From the NCBI GenBank assembly GCA_030762895.1, contig CM061070.1, positions 76,495,804-76,559,803 on the forward strand: a DNA stretch of 64,000 nucleotides, read 5' to 3'. Each line of letters opens with the position of its first letter. The first letter of the stretch is position 1. Both the position numbers and the translations under genes were made by a program. The DNA comes from Sophora flavescens. Taxonomy: Eukaryota > Streptophyta > Magnoliopsida > Fabales > Fabaceae. Positions 1 to 13,616 of this stretch are shown here, piece after piece. The notes under the pieces are model-generated. The model worked only from the letters and a program-made list of their open reading frames with translations. It did no database searches and was not told where the DNA came from.

Positions 1-1064
1 CGTTCCTTAATCTTTTGAAAACTTTCCTCGCACTTGTCAATCCATACAAAAGGTTGATCATTTCTTGTCAGTTGAGTCAACGGTCCCACTATCTTGGAAA
101 AACCCTCGATAAACCTCCTATAGTAACCGGCTAGACCCACAAAGCTGTGAATCGTTGTTACCGTTTTTGGTTTTTACCAATAAAGTACTGCTTCTACTTT
201 TGCTGGATCGACAGCAATTCCATCCTCAGTAATCACGTGCCCCAAGAATTTCACCTCTCCGAGCCAAAATTCACACTTAGATAGTTTTGCGTATAATACC
301 TTTTCACGTAGGATTTGTAGGAATTGTTGTAAATGCTCTTCATGTTCCTCATCATTCTTAGAATAAATGAGAATGTCATCGATGAATATGACAACGAACT
401 TATCTAGAAACAGACGAAAAATCCGGTTCATGTAGTCCATGAAGATAGCAGGTGCATTTGTTACTCCAAAAGGCATTACAAGATATTCGTAATGTCTGTA
501 ACGAGTTCTGAACGCAGTTTTTGGTATGTCTTCCGTCTTCACCCTTATCAGATGATATCTCGTTCTCAAATCGATCTTTGAGAACACAACGGCTCCTCGT
601 AGTTGATCCATTAGATCATCTATACGCGGTAAAGGATATTTGTTCTTGATCGTCACTTTATTGAGTTTTTGAAAATCCACGCAGAGTATTGACCCTCCAT
701 CCTTCTTTCTTACTAACAGAACTGGTGCTCCCCAGGGGGAAACACTTGGTCGAATGAACTGTTTTGATAAAAGATCTTCCAATTGAGCTTTCAACTCAGC
801 AAGTTCTGTTGGTGCCATCCGATCCGGAGTGATTGAAATTGGACCGGCTCCTAGAATCAGGTCTATGGAGAATTTGATATCTCTGACAGGTGGCAACCCC
901 GGAACTTTGTTAGGAAACACATCCGGAAATTCTCTTGCTACAAGTGTTGTACTCAAGTCGATTTCCCTCTCGACTTCCAAGTTAGATAGAAGTAAGTATT
1001 CCTGAGCTCCTTCTTTCGAAGAAGTTCTCATTTGGTGGGTCGATAAAAAATCTAGAAATCTCAA
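1..1064 (-). pseudogene. Reverse transcriptase (start of RNase H) of element A, broken
   Basis: The minus-strand frame from 1064 encodes a gypsy RT: an N-terminal linker with EFPDVFP, the fingers with WGAPVLLVRKKDGG, the PLPRIDDL segment, the palm motif YLVMPFGVTNAPA and the catalytic box FVVIFIDDILIYSK. An in-frame TAA at 174-176 stops it just before the conserved HSFVGLAGYYRRFI block, which continues in the same frame to base 1. The frame differs from that of the upstream protease, so a frameshift lies near 1040-1064. The catalytic DD pair is intact, but the polyprotein cannot be made from this copy. Confidence 0.93.
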
Positions 1065-2591
1065 GATCAGGAAAAACTAAGCTCTTGTGGGAACAATCTA
1101 AAAGGATATGGTTGGAAGATAACCAATCCATGCCTAGAATTACATCTAATTGAACTAAAGGCAAACATATGAGATTAACAAGAAAATGTCTATTCCGAAT
1201 GATGATAGGACAGTTCAGACATATAGAATTCATAATAACAGGTTCAGCAGTTGGAGTTGAAACAATCAGATCATATGACATGGAAGAAACAGGCAATTCT
1301 AGATGCCTCACACAATCCATCGCAATAAAAGAGTGCGTTGCACCCGAATCAAAAAGTACCGTTAAAAGATTACCAGCTATGTCGCAACTACTTTGTATGA
1401 GATCTTCAGAATTTGAAGCCTCGGCGCCACTCATGGTGTAAACCCTTCCCATAGCGGTCAGTTTATTGGTCCTAGAATTGTTGGTGTTTGATGCAGGTTT
1501 CTGAGTTTAACAGTCTTTGGCCATGTGCCCTATCTTTCCGCATTTGAAGCACTGCACTCCTTGTAGTTGGCAATTATTCGTAAAATGAGTCTCGCATCCT
1601 CACTTGAAACACTTCCGAAACTAGCCTTGGTTTTGATTTCTTTGGCCTCCGCTATTGTATGCAGAAGCGACTGGACGGTAAGTTTGTTGATTCTGGTTCT
1701 GATTCTGATTATTTCTGGGTGGTCGGAAATAAGGCTTTCCCTGAGCTTGTTTTTCTCTCTGGTTCTGGTACTGATTCTTGGATCTATATGTTCCTCCAAC
1801 ATTCCCTCTGCTATCCCTTCCCCTTTTCATCTGTTCCACCTTCCTACATTTATCGACCAAAGCTTGAAAATTTTTGATCTCCAGTGGCAACACTGACTCC
1901 TTGATTTCAAACCTTAATCCTCCTTCAAACTTCTCACATTTCCATTCTTCGTCCGGTTGAGCTTGGAAGAAACGGAAACACTTGGCGAGCGATTCGAACT
2001 TCACCGTGTATTCTCCAACAGTCATTTCTCTCTGCTGCAGATGCCGAAATTCTTGTTCCTTCTCAGTTCTAGCACTTTGAGGAAAATACTTGTCCAGGAA
2101 CGCGTTACGAAATGCATTCCAAGTAATCCCCTGATGATCTGCTTCCATCAATTATCTGACTACCTCCACCAGTACTCAGCATCACCCACGAGCAGGAACG
2201 TAGCATATTGAACTTTGACTCCTTCTGGGCTGTGAATCAGTTCGAAGATCTTCTCTAATTCTTATATCCAAAGGTCAGCCTTCTCGGGATCAGCATCCCC
2301 ATGAAATTGTGACGGATTCTGACGCCTAAAAGCAGTCAATCCTTTTCCCTCTACAGCTTGTTCAGCTTTGAGTTGTTCTTGTTGATTTTGGGCAGTCATA
2401 GTTGCCGTCTGTTGCACAATAGTAGCTGCAACATTTTCCATTGCCTGTGCTGCATAGTCCATTCCACCAGCTCCTTCATGATTCTCTCCCAGACTGCCAC
2501 GACCGCCAACACGACCGCCTCTATGGCCTCGTCCACGGCTGTGTCCACGTCCACGTCCACATCCAGCTTCTGGTTCAACAACTGGTTCCAT
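982..2591 (-). pseudogene. gag-protease of element A, broken
   Basis: The likely start is the ATG at 2589-2591 (MEPVVEPEAG), followed by a Gly/Arg-rich stretch and a Gln/Ala-rich helix. An in-frame TAA at 2262-2264 breaks the block after ADLWI, and a frameshift follows near 2150. The rest is one frame: capsid-like region (2151-1621), a stop at 1621, and a zinc knuckle (CFKCGKIGHMAKDC, CX2CX4HX4C, about 1505-1550). A TAA comes directly after the knuckle, then the aspartic protease with DSGATHSFIA (982-1452). This is the gypsy gag-PR arrangement with at least three stops and one frameshift. The Gln-Asn-rich tail before the knuckle is typical of this group. Confidence 0.9.
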
Positions 2592-2760
2592 AACTGACCT
2601 ACAAGCCACAATTAGTTAAACCAAAACCAGAAACTGAAATGTAAACTTACTCGTTATCACACATTACTTCTAAGAAGTAATTAAAACAAGTCTAAGTCGG
2701 AGATCACACAACATAGATATAACAGACCTATTTCCCAAGGATTCCCTAAAGACTCGACCA

Positions 2761-2772
2761 ACTCTGATACCA
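2761..2772 (-). other. Primer-binding site of element A
   Basis: On the minus strand this reads TGGTATCAGAGT, the initiator-Met tRNA primer site common in plant LTR elements. It lies four bases inside the LTR end at 2777. Confidence 0.85.
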
Positions 2773-2776
2773 CTAA

Positions 2777-5700
2777 TGTAACACCCCCTTGGCGCTACAT
2801 GTTGAAACTAAAAGACTGAAAATAATTACGTTGGTTGCTTTCGGAAAAATATAATTTTCTCTATTTCTTAACTTCCTTGAAAATTAGTGATAAATTTTTT
2901 TCTTTCTCTTTTCCTCAATCGATACAACCCAAACCGTTATAATTAACAAACAGCTGAATACATATATATGCATCAATAAGGTTTTACATATGGCCCTTTA
3001 TATTTCAATCATTTATTTAAGCCATAGCATAAGGAAAACACACATAAACTAAACCTGTATGGTAGCGGCACTACTTTCCAAAATTAAACCCAAATCAGAA
3101 TCCTACAACTGGTCACACTTAAGAATACCCATTGGGAAATCCTCCCGAGACTCCCCGCCCGTAGAAGTACCCAAGTTAGTCCTCCACAAGCTTCCGTCAT
3201 CAGCCTCATTTGGTTCATCTGTACTCGAATATATATATATATATAAGCATAGTAGAAACCCAACATGAAAATACATAAAGCAAAGGTGAGATACCATCAT
3301 TGAGTTTTCATCATGATAACTACATGCACGACACTCAAACAAACATCATGTATACATATTATAAATATTTCCTTCCAATGTGATTCATACCCGATCATCC
3401 AATCTTAATTTTTCAAAAATGCATGACACTTCAATATCCATTCATATGATTCTTGACCTTTATTCTCTGGAGATTCCTAACTTCCCTTCTTCGAGCAATG
3501 ATTAGGTTGTGATACCCTTAACACAATTGTCTCATGAGACCGGTCTCTAAATTTAGGTCCGGCTCCAATTGTTCTGGGAATATCACGATGGAGCAGCTAA
3601 AATAATATTGGAATACTTCCCTATTGAGTACATTCGTGCCGTGTAACCGAATTCCACGATCCGGGGTTGCAAGGCCCCAAGTATTCGCTGGATTTTTGAA
3701 GCCCGAATGTCCCTAACACCCAAAGACCCTAGAATTTAACTTTAGTTCGTAACTAACCAATTTACCCAATTCACCCTTTGTGAAATTGTAGCTCGATACC
3801 CAAGGCATGTCTGCCCAAATATGGCATGTTTGCCAGACTATCCATGTAAAATCCTTTGTTATCGTAATTGTTCTTTGTCGTTTGTTTTTCCTCTATCGAG
3901 GCTTAAAGCTCCCAACTACCCTTCCTTAGGTATTGTAATTCCTTTCCCTTCCAAGTGCAATTTCCTTTTAGGAACACTAGCCCGACATCTCGGCAATCTA
4001 TGTCCTTATCCTTTCCTTGATTTTTCCCCAAAGAATTTTTGTGCAGTGAAATACAAATACCAAAAACAAAAACTCTGAAAACTTATCCAAGTTTGTCGGA
4101 AATTTCCGTTGTTCTTAAATTCTTTTCCAACAAAATCCATTTCCGATGAAATTCATTTTAAAATGTAACGAAAATCATTTTTCCCTTAAATCCTTTATTT
4201 TTATTTCTGAGAATCTGTTAATTCTTTTTAAAATCATTTCAAACCCATATATTTATTTTCTCATGTAAAAAGATCGTTTTTCCTCATACTGCCGTTAGGT
4301 AAGCAAAAACCCTTTTTTCTTGAAAAATTATTTATTATCAATCTTAAAACACTTTTTAAAATACATTTTCTCAAAATTAAGATTTTATTTCCATTTTTTT
4401 CGACGTTTTCGAAACAAGTGCGAAAGTGAAAATTTTGTCACGGTTACGTACGCGCGGTTTCTCATTAACTTATTCTTTTATTAAAACTCATTAAAATATT
4501 ATTATATTTAACTTAAAAATTAAATCCACCAATTTTCAAAAACATGATATTTCCCTTAAATTTTCTTAACGTTTTATCCTTAATTTCCAATGAGCACTGA
4601 TCGGTGTCAGGCTTCCACCCAATCATAAAAATCAACAGAAAATTTCATACAACACAATTTATCACATGCTTTCACAACCAACAATAAATTCACACATCGC
4701 AATTTGTAGCATGCTTTCACAGATAAATCATGCATTACAGAATATTACAAAATAATTTTAAAACAAACACCACAAACTACAACCATTGAATACAGACACA
4801 CCAAACAATTTATACACATAGTTATCGAAGCTCCTCAGGCAAACTCCCCTTACCATTGAAGATTCAAGTTCTGATTCAACGAAGTCTCGGTTTTCAAGTC
4901 CGGTTTCCTCCACGAACTCCGAACAACAACTACTAACCCAATCCTTCACAAAACAACACATAACTAAGTAAACTTTGAAAAAAAATCTATTATTTCCTAT
5001 GGATATGGTTTCTTCCCAAGATAAGAAAATAGGTTCAAGGTTTCAAAATTCTACATACTCTTAGATCTATAACCTTAGAGTAGTGTAGAGTTAAGACAAG
5101 TTATCATAAGTTGAAAAATGAAACAAAATCTTTCAACTCTTCAAGAAAATAATTTCGGCCATGAATAAAATAATGGCTTAGAGATATGATTTTGATTCAA
5201 AAATCATGGACTCAACATATATATGAATTATAAGATTGAATCAAGCAAGACTAGTTAACAAAATGAACAAAGTCCTCCCCCACTAGAAACTAGGGTTTGG
5301 CCTTGACAAAATAAAAGGGTACGAAATTTTTGTTTGATGTACCCTCTTGGATCTTAAATATAGAGAGGATACTAAGATCATAGAAATTGGTTTCACTTTA
5401 AAAGGATTTTTCTATGATTTTCTATGAATTTTCAAAGTTTCTAGATCTAGGATTTGAAAAATATGATCAAGACTTAAAATCACAAAAATCAATGAAGAAC
5501 ATGATGATGATTGAGTGAGAGAAGCATGGTATACCTCTTGGAAATGAAAAATGGGCAAGGAATCACCTACTTCCTTCACAAAATCAAGCTATGGTACTTA
5601 GAGCTTTAATGGTATAAATGGCAAAGCTTGATGGAGAAGATGAAGATGGCCTTTTAAAGAAGTGAAAATGGGCCTCTTGGCTTCCTAGGGTCATGGCCTT

Positions 5701-6444
5701 TGAGGGGTAAAAGGTCCAACACACAAAAATTCAAGGACAAAGTATTAATCTCACAAAATGGCATTTTTGTGGTATTATGACAACATAAGGGCAAAATGGT
5801 CATTTTCCAAAAAGAAATCATAGCCAACATGTGGTGAGAAATGAGTGAGGATGTGGCTGATTTGTGTCCACAAATTGTGGGGCAAATTTGTCATTTCGAT
5901 GAAAGTTCAAGGGTAAAATCGTCCAAGGGCAAAACGGTCTTTACACTAGTTTAAAGAAATATCTAGATATTTTGTAAAAAGTAATCATGACATTGGTGAA
6001 TCATCCATATGACTCACCATCCTAGGTGGCAAGAGGTCTCAGCATCCGACGTCGGCTTTTTTCTCTGCATGACCGTTCTCGACTCCTTCGATTACACGAT
6101 ATAGGGTTTTACGCCCAAATCGAGTATAATAACTTATTTATTTTGAAAATTTTAAAAATAACATATATCGTTGGAAATGATATATAAACGCTATCCATTT
6201 CGTTCACGGGTCAAAATTAGGTTTTCTGATCAGTAAAATCTTGCTGTAAGTGAAAATGCAGACCGGGTTCCGTCTGAATTTTCAACCAAAAATTTCACCC
6301 GTATACTTATAAAAATAAGTATGATATGAATATGACTTTGGTTTTCCCAAAATCATTTTCAAAGTTTCAGATAAAAAAAATATAAACAGATGTTTGTTTA
6401 TCGATACAGAAAATAGCAAACACAGCAGAAATCGGGGTGTTACA
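2777..6444 (-). repeat. 5' LTR of element A (3668 bp)
   Basis: The plus strand begins TGTAACACCCCC at 2777 and ends CGGGGTGTTACA at 6444, so the LTR has TG...CA ends with an extended inverted terminal motif. The PBS sits immediately inside the 2777 end, which fixes this as the 5' LTR of a minus-strand element. It includes a short TA microsatellite (about 3227-3245) and several short ORFs without recognisable domains (for example 3103-3342 minus). No second LTR of this copy is in the window. Confidence 0.92.
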
Positions 6445-7222
6445 CTTTGACATTTCCCAAGAAAGTAAAAGAGCTAAAATGGTTATCTTTTTATTAGAAT
6501 TGGCAGCAATATGGTGTGTATATTGGTGGAGGTAAGCAAACCCAAAACAAAAAACGGGATCCCGAATTCTGCCATATACATATTGATTCCATTGCATTGT
6601 TCTGGTGTGAATATTTTCCACCAACGAACCGAGACAAAGGCTAGGTCAATGGCAACATATATGGGCAAAGGCTAGTCCAATGGCAACATATAAGGGCACA
6701 ACTATCGAAAAAAATACCATTCAAATCAAATTGCATGATAGAAAATATAAAAACAGAGAATTTCCAATTAAGTATTTTGAATTCTTCCTTTTTCACTTGC
6801 AACAAAGTTTTTGTTAATGGTTAATTGAAGAACCATATGCATATATATACATGTACAATACTACTTAAAAGAAGCGGGTGAAAGTTGTGCGGTAAGAAAA
6901 AAGAACGTGACAATATGGTATGAGATATTCAAGATCATGTGACTAATGTCAAACTTATGGTGTGATGTCATCATTTCACCTCTCATTTCCGAAATTTGTT
7001 TATACTTTTTATTATTGAGTTTATTTTGATATTAATCGTGTAATTCTTTTCACATAATTAATCACAAATCATTTTATGTGACTTTTAGAGTAGTTGTGAT
7101 GATAAGAGCAAACATTTTTAAGGATGTGTCGATTTATGAATGGTTAAACACTATAAAAATAATTACACTGATAATGTATATCAATTAAATCCCTATTAAT
7201 TCTCTTATTCTTAGCTGTAAAT
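6445..7222. other. Intergenic AT-rich sequence with a 31-bp direct repeat
   Basis: No gene is supported. A 31-bp unit (CAAAGGCTAGGTCAATGG...) occurs twice in tandem at 6635-6665 and 6666-6696 with few differences. The rest is AT-rich with no recognisable element. Confidence 0.6.
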
Positions 7223-7232
7223 AGTTCTAGAG

Positions 7233-7353
7233 GCAGGGGTGGGGTAGCTCAAGTGGTAAGAGCTAAGGGTTTAAGGTGTTCGAAATCCAAGGTTCAAATA
7301 TTGGCAAAGGAGAAAATTAACAAATGACATACTAATATTTGCCTATAAAAAAA
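7233..7353 (+). mobile_element. tRNA-derived SINE with intact target-site duplication
   Basis: The head resembles a tRNA with a pol III A box (TAGCTCAAGTGG, 7245-7256) and a B box (GGTTCAAAT, 7291-7299). The body is about 120 bp and ends in an A-rich tail. It is bracketed by the perfect 10-bp direct repeat AGTTCTAGAG at 7223-7232 and 7354-7363. Length, promoter boxes, tail and TSD match plant SINEs. It is not a functional tRNA gene because no acceptor stem pairs. Confidence 0.88.
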
Positions 7354-7363
7354 AGTTCTAGAG

Positions 7364-10300
7364 TTAATTTTGAGTGTAACAAGAAACACTCTCCGGACTC
7401 TTTTCCTTTAAGTGAGCTACTAGCTTGTTTACACCCGTGCGATGCACGGTCTTCAATTATTATTATTATTGGTAGTATTGTTATCATTAATAACTTGAAT
7501 TGTGCCTCTAAATCTACCAAATCCTTTTTTATTTATCCCAAATTAAGGCCAACGTATCAAATTATTTCTTTACTTGTTTCACAATTTGGCTTCAACTTTT
7601 TCTTCCCACCCACACTGTTGGTACCCATTCGTCTCCAAGGGTTTTAATTAATAGACAGAAGTTATAAGTAAAAGCCTTAAAAAATCTTGTCTATAATTTG
7701 AGAACAGAAAAAAATTATTTTTTATTATTTTAAATGATATTACAATACATAATGTAACAATATGTATTAAGTGTTTATCATTGATTATTACCAATGATTA
7801 ACTAATCGTCTTAAATCGTATAACTAATCCACATATCCTCTTTTCCATCAATATGATGGAGTGGAATAGGGAAACTTAGTATGATTATCAGAGATTTTGG
7901 TTTTGGAAAATGACGATTAAAATACATATAGATATCATAAGAGTTTGATGCCGGAAAATCCACTCAAGATGAGAAAATAAATTCATAATCAACATGTAAA
8001 TACATATTAAGGAAGAATGACAAAATTTTGAGGAATTGAGATTAGAATGGAGAGGCAAATTAAAACAGAGAAAGAGAGATTGAGGAATAAATGGTTTTTA
8101 TAAATTTAAGATTATGGATAGATGAAGAAGGAACTGCAAAGATAGACTACGTCTGCTCTCGGTAGCATAGAGTAATCATCTCATAGAGGGATGGTCATCT
8201 CCGAAAAACATGGCAGCGGCACATGCATTAGATGGACATAACTAATTAAAAAATTGTTTTAATATTAAATAAGAAAATTCCAAAAACTTTCACAGCTTGC
8301 CACCTCCCCATTTGCTGGTCATGCACAGTAGCAAAATGAATTATGTCTTTATATATTGATAGGTAGGTAGGCAGGTAGGTAGGTAGAAATTTTGAAAGAT
8401 AGATAGATGTCATGACACAAATTTTGATTATTCTCACATAATTTTGTTTTCATTAGGGCCTTTGTTCTCACTTAACGCTCTTTCAATCAAGAGTTGTGTC
8501 CTTTCAATTCCCTATCATTATTTATTTTTATTTTTTGCTTTTTTCAATATATTGGAACACAGCGTGTTCAAACACTTTTATCAAATTCACACAACTAAAA
8601 TATTTTTTTTTCACAGTTTTTTTACTCAAACTCACGTTGATATCCAATCAAAATAAAAATGAATATATATAGAAAAAAATCATGTGAAAATATATTATAA
8701 ATTCATATACTAATTTAAAAAATTAGCCCCGTGGATAAAAATATTTTAACTATTATCTTCACATTTAAAATATTAACTTCAATATAAATATTATACATTG
8801 TACATAATCATATACATCTAGGTATACATATAAGTATGTTTTCATGTAAAATTTTCAACCCCATGTAAGATGCTTCAAATTTGAACATGATGTCATATTA
8901 GTAATAATGCTATTAGGGAAGAATTTCTTTCACCTGCTTCCAAATTTAACATCATTTTTCTTCCTCCCTCAATCCAAATCTTTTAGCATAACTTTATTTC
9001 CATTAGGGTCATTGGGCTCTAACTTTGAGTGTCATATGTTCGATAACATTAATAACCATTTCCAAGAGTTTTGTTCTTTTCATTTACTGTATTTATTTAT
9101 CTACCTCTTCCAATGTATTGGGACAATTCACTTAATTTCCCAAATTCATTAAATGCTCTCCCAAGCAACATTTGTGTCCTTCTCATTCCGTATCTTTATT
9201 TTGTTGTTTTTTATAAATGTATTGGAAACCAATGTATTTAAACATATTTCTCAAATACACACAATACATTTAAACATCTTCTTGAGAGCATAGAAAACTT
9301 CATGAGCTATGGTAATATTTATTGTCTTGGATCGGCCAAATGCACACTAGTTTTTTTTTTTTTTTTGTTAGAAATTTATTGTTAAATATTTATTGTATTT
9401 TATTTAGAAATATATATTTTCCTTCATCTCATTTATAATTTTGTCAAAATTGACAAAGGAAAATCCATACATACGAATGATTGATGCTAGTATAAAAGTT
9501 ACGGTTGTTCTTAAGTTGAGGGTCAACTGGTATGCAAGCGTTATTATTTTATATAGTTGGGTATTCAAAGTCACTCCAAAGTTAAATGTTTCACATCATT
9601 GCATTCAATCAAAAGATCGTCACCCTGAAGAGTACCTCTAGCAGTAGGTTGGATCCTTCTACCCTACATTAAAAAAATTCAAGAAGTTCAAATATTAGTC
9701 ATGAAAGAAATTGTAAAAAAATATAGTTAAAAAATATTAAGCAGTAGTTATAAATAACACTTCCTCATCTAAAAACGCCACCTCTACATTATCTCCCAAT
9801 TCAGGTTGTAAGAAATTTGGTTGCATGTTTCCAACGCCGTAACACTCTACTTTGATCTTCCATTTATCTTTTGATGGTGAAAGGTTGCTGATAAATTTAA
9901 TTTTAGCCAAGAGCGGAAGATATAAAAACAAACTCTAGATAAACAAACTTTCTCAGTATATGCTTAATTGAATTTTTTATTTTTATTTGATTGTATACAT
10001 TTTTATGGTACCTCTATTAGGTTGGATAAATAGTAAACTAACATCAGGAATATAGGATAAATAAATCAAATATTTGAGTAAAATACATTGGAAAATCATT
10101 TATCATCTTGGAATTGTTTATTTGCTTTGAAAATATATATAAATGTATAAATATTCTAATTACATAGATTTATTAGTAGCTCAAACATTGATTTTAACAT
10201 ATATCTATAAAGTTCATGTCAAGGAAAAAAAAACATATATGATATATCTATAAAGTAGTCTTATTTTCCTCAAACGTTTTATAATTATTTATAACAAAAA

Positions 10301-10422
10301 ATTATAATTATTTTATTTGCTTTAAAATATAATATACAAAATAGGTGTCATATTTTATTGGTATGAGCTAAAGCTATGATAACAACTTTTATTCATAATA
10401 ATTTAGGAATTTTTGTTTATCA
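7364..10422. other. AT-rich intergenic region
   Basis: No convincing gene. Visible items are a GTAG/GATA microsatellite around 8364-8408, a T15 run near 9352-9366, and two or three diverged copies of a roughly 140-bp segment around 8450-8620 and 9000-9290 (shared words GTGTCCTTTC/GTGTCCTTCTC, TATTGGAA, ACACACAA). The ORFs here are short, low-complexity and unrelated to known proteins. Confidence 0.6.
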
Positions 10423-10717
10423 TAATTTGTAGCACCCCCCTTGGGCATTACTATACTAACACGTGAACAAATAAATAAAAAATACTTTTGCTGGGTGCTT
10501 TCGAAAAAATTTGATTTACTTGGAGTCAGAAAAAATCTGGGTGTAAAACAATTTCCTTTGAATAGGGTAGTACGTAACGTACTTATCTCAATAGTAAAAA
10601 TAAAACATATTATTCACAACAGAATTAAATCAAATATTGGATTTCAAAATACCTACACAAACTTTCTCAAATCATACTATCCCAAAGAAATCCGAAGCTG
10701 GTCGCTCTACAAGACAC

Positions 10718-10930
10718 TCAGTGATAAAACCTCGTGATCATCCCTATGATCACACACCTCTTTTCGCAATCCAGACTTAAGTCTCCAACTGATTTAAGGA
10801 ACTCTTCTGCAATATCTATATTCGTGTACCAAGGTACGATAGCAAAGACAGAAGAACCTATATATTCAAGGGTGAGTTCCAATATATGGATTTTAAAATG
10901 ACAACCACATGTACGACTCTCAATTACCAC
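10718..10930 (-). other. Short ORF inside LTR B, conserved in both LTR copies
   Basis: This 70-codon minus-strand ORF is matched by the ORF at 23740-23952 in the partner LTR, with about eight or nine amino-acid differences and no frameshift. It contains FAIVPWY and EEFLKSVGDLSLDCEKRC. It may be chance preservation in two LTRs of one insertion. No known domain is recognised. Confidence 0.3.
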
Positions 10931-13616
10931 TTAATCATAAATATTAAAGACAACAATATATTTAAATATATCTCAAAGGGTTTCAAACCCATCAGTCGTA
11001 ACCGCTTTAAAAACCATGACACTTCAATATTCATCAACTAACTTTGAGACCTAATCTCCGGAGCTCCAACCAACCAATAGATGAGCTGATCAGACTCTCA
11101 TTGCCGAATAAGGCAGAATATAAACATTACCAGATATGGCAAGTTTCAAATAATTTGGTCTGTCAAGGTTCCGAGTTCCAACTATTTAAGTACATAACTC
11201 GGTAAGATACGAGCTCCAACCATCATCATAAGTAGTTCACAAGAACATCCAACGATAGTCGTAATTAACTCGGCCTATAAAATATGAGTAATATCTGTAA
11301 CACCCCAATTTTTCCGCTTTCTAATATCGGTATAAATATAAATAAACATTTATATTTTTATCGGAAACTTAGAAAATGATTTCGGGAAAACCAAAGTCAT
11401 ATATCATGTCATACTTATTTTTATAAGTATATGGTGAAATTTTTGGTTGAAAATTCAGACGGAACCCGGTCTGCGTTTTCGCTGACAGTAAGATTTTACT
11501 GCTCAAATGACCTAATTTTGACTCGTGAATGAAACACTTAAGGTTTTTATGAAGTTTCCAACTTCTTTGGCTATTTTAAAATTTTTCACTTAAAAAGTGA
11601 AATAATATATATTATGCGGGCGTTATACAAAATCGGGTAAACGACGGAGCTGAAAATGGGATTTGCGGGACCTGCTAATGGATAAATAGGATGTCAAATC
11701 ATGATGAGTCACAAGGGGTGAGTCATGGGATGACTCCTCATTGTCATGATGGTTTTTAGGAGGAAAAGACTAAAATACCCATAATGTTGGTTTTATTCAC
11801 AAGTTTGCCATTGTACAAGATTACTAAATTACCCTTGAATTTTGGTGTTTTAGACACAAAACCCCTTGCTTCCCCATGGCCCAAACCAGCCAAGAGTCCA
11901 TTCCCACTTCTATAAAAGCCTAAGTCATCTTCTTCATCCAAACTTTGCTCATTTTCACCATTGAAACATTAAGAGACCTAGGCTTGATTTGTGAAGGAAG
12001 TAGGAGATTTCTTGCTCATTTCTTGACTTCAAGAGGTAAATCTGACTCATATTCCTTGTTTAGCATCATGTTCTTCAATAAGTTTTTCATTTTGAAGTCT
12101 TTTTCAATATGATGCATTTTAGGGTTTCTAGATTCAAAAATTCATAGAAATTCATAGGAAAATCCATTTGACGTGAAACCAATTTCTATAATCCTATTAT
12201 TACATCTATATTCTAAATCTAGCAGCTAATTACATCAAAAAAAAATTTATAACCCTTAAAACCTAAAGAGGCCGAAACCTACATGTAGTAATATAGGTTT
12301 GATTAAGTTGTTTGATTGTTGATTAGTTGTTGTGTTCAATGAAAGATAAAGTTAGATTACCATTTAAGCACGTTACCAACACTGCGGGACTTGTGAAAAA
12401 TTATTCACTGAAGAATCTGTGTTTTTGAGGTAAGAGGGGATTGCCTGAGGGATTTTTCCGATGGCTATGTGCTATCTGTTGTTGTCTGTTTTATTTATCT
12501 GGGGTGTTTTGTTTAAGTTGTTTGAGCTGTGCTATTTTTATCTATGTTGATTTAATTGAATTGGAATTGTTTATCTGCAATTATATTCTACGGTTGTGAT
12601 GCATGATCTACCTGGGAATATTTGTGATATTCTTGTTGATTGTTGTTTGAGAAGTCTGACAGTGGTCAGTGCCCAATTAAATTAATTGGATAAAAGGTTT
12701 AAGAAGCTTAATAAATTATATTCAAAGTTTTAACGGTGAAATATTGGAATATAATATTAATGGAAATTTTATTTATAAAAATAAGGAATTTTGGGAAAAT
12801 ATCATTATTTTAATGATTTATCGCTGTAAGAGTGAGCTATGAGTCACAGTGAGAGCGAAACCGTGAAATTATTTTTGTACTGCTAATTTTTAAGTAAGAA
12901 ATTCCGTAATATTATAAAAAGTTATTTTATGAAATTAAATGTTGAAAATAAGTTAATTATGAATTTAGAAAATTATGTGAGTGGAAAATATCAAGTTTTG
13001 ACTTCAAATGTTTTAAAATGTTAAATGACGGATAATTCCGCAAATATTTACGGAAACAATTTTTGAAAACGATAGTATTTGTTTTAATAGTAATTTAGCC
13101 TTAAACGATGTTTCTTAGAACTAAGGTTCCAAATATAGATTTTGAAAGAAAATGAGTTTCTTAGTGATTTGACAAAGGAATTTACAGTAGAAATGATTTT
13201 ACAAAGATTGGATGTTATTTCGGGAAAAAGGTTTCCAAAAAGAAAATGAATTTCAATATGGTTGGAAGTTTTATAAAACGAGTTACAATGGAAAGGGTTT
13301 TTGTAAATGAGTTTTACTCCACGGTTTAATTGCTAATCATGGTACCTTAATGGTATTCATGTCTCGACGCATTGTTAATCATGGTATCTTAATGATATGC
13401 ATGTCTCGACGTATTGCTAGTCATGCATGTCTCGACATATCATTTGGCCAGCGAGCTTGATCAACTCATATACACGATGTTGGGGTCTCCGGACACTAAG
13501 TGAAATGTTAGTCGATGAATATTGAAGTATTCATGCATAATTTTCAAACGATGATGTTTGGGGTACGAAACCCATTGATAAACTACTTGCTTTACTGTGA
13601 ATGCGTCTATTGTTAT

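Larger units (their letters stand above)
1..6444 (-). mobile_element. Element A: Ty3/gypsy LTR retrotransposon, 5' part, cut by window start
   Basis: Read on the minus strand, the order is LTR (6444 to 2777), primer-binding site, gag, protease and reverse transcriptase, running off the window at base 1. PR before RT and the long LTR (3.67 kb) with an initiator-Met-type primer site fit the Ty3/gypsy order. The gag N-terminus and LTR length suggest a Tekay/Del-type chromovirus, but integrase and chromodomain lie outside the window, so lineage is inference. All coding parts carry stops or frameshifts, so this copy is not autonomous. The 5 bases after the LTR (CTTTG, 6445-6449) should reappear beyond the missing 3' LTR. 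Confidence 0.93.

Noticed and set aside
1530..1896. Short ORFs overlapping gag of element A on both strands
   Set aside because: Shadow frames of the gag and zinc-knuckle region.
7233..7310. A functional tRNA gene
   Set aside because: A and B boxes are present but acceptor and anticodon stems do not pair, and the A-rich tail with TSD shows a SINE.
8444..9152. ORFs of 70-81 codons as small genes
   Set aside because: Phe/Ser/Leu-rich translations of T-rich DNA in diverged repeats; no start context or homology signal.
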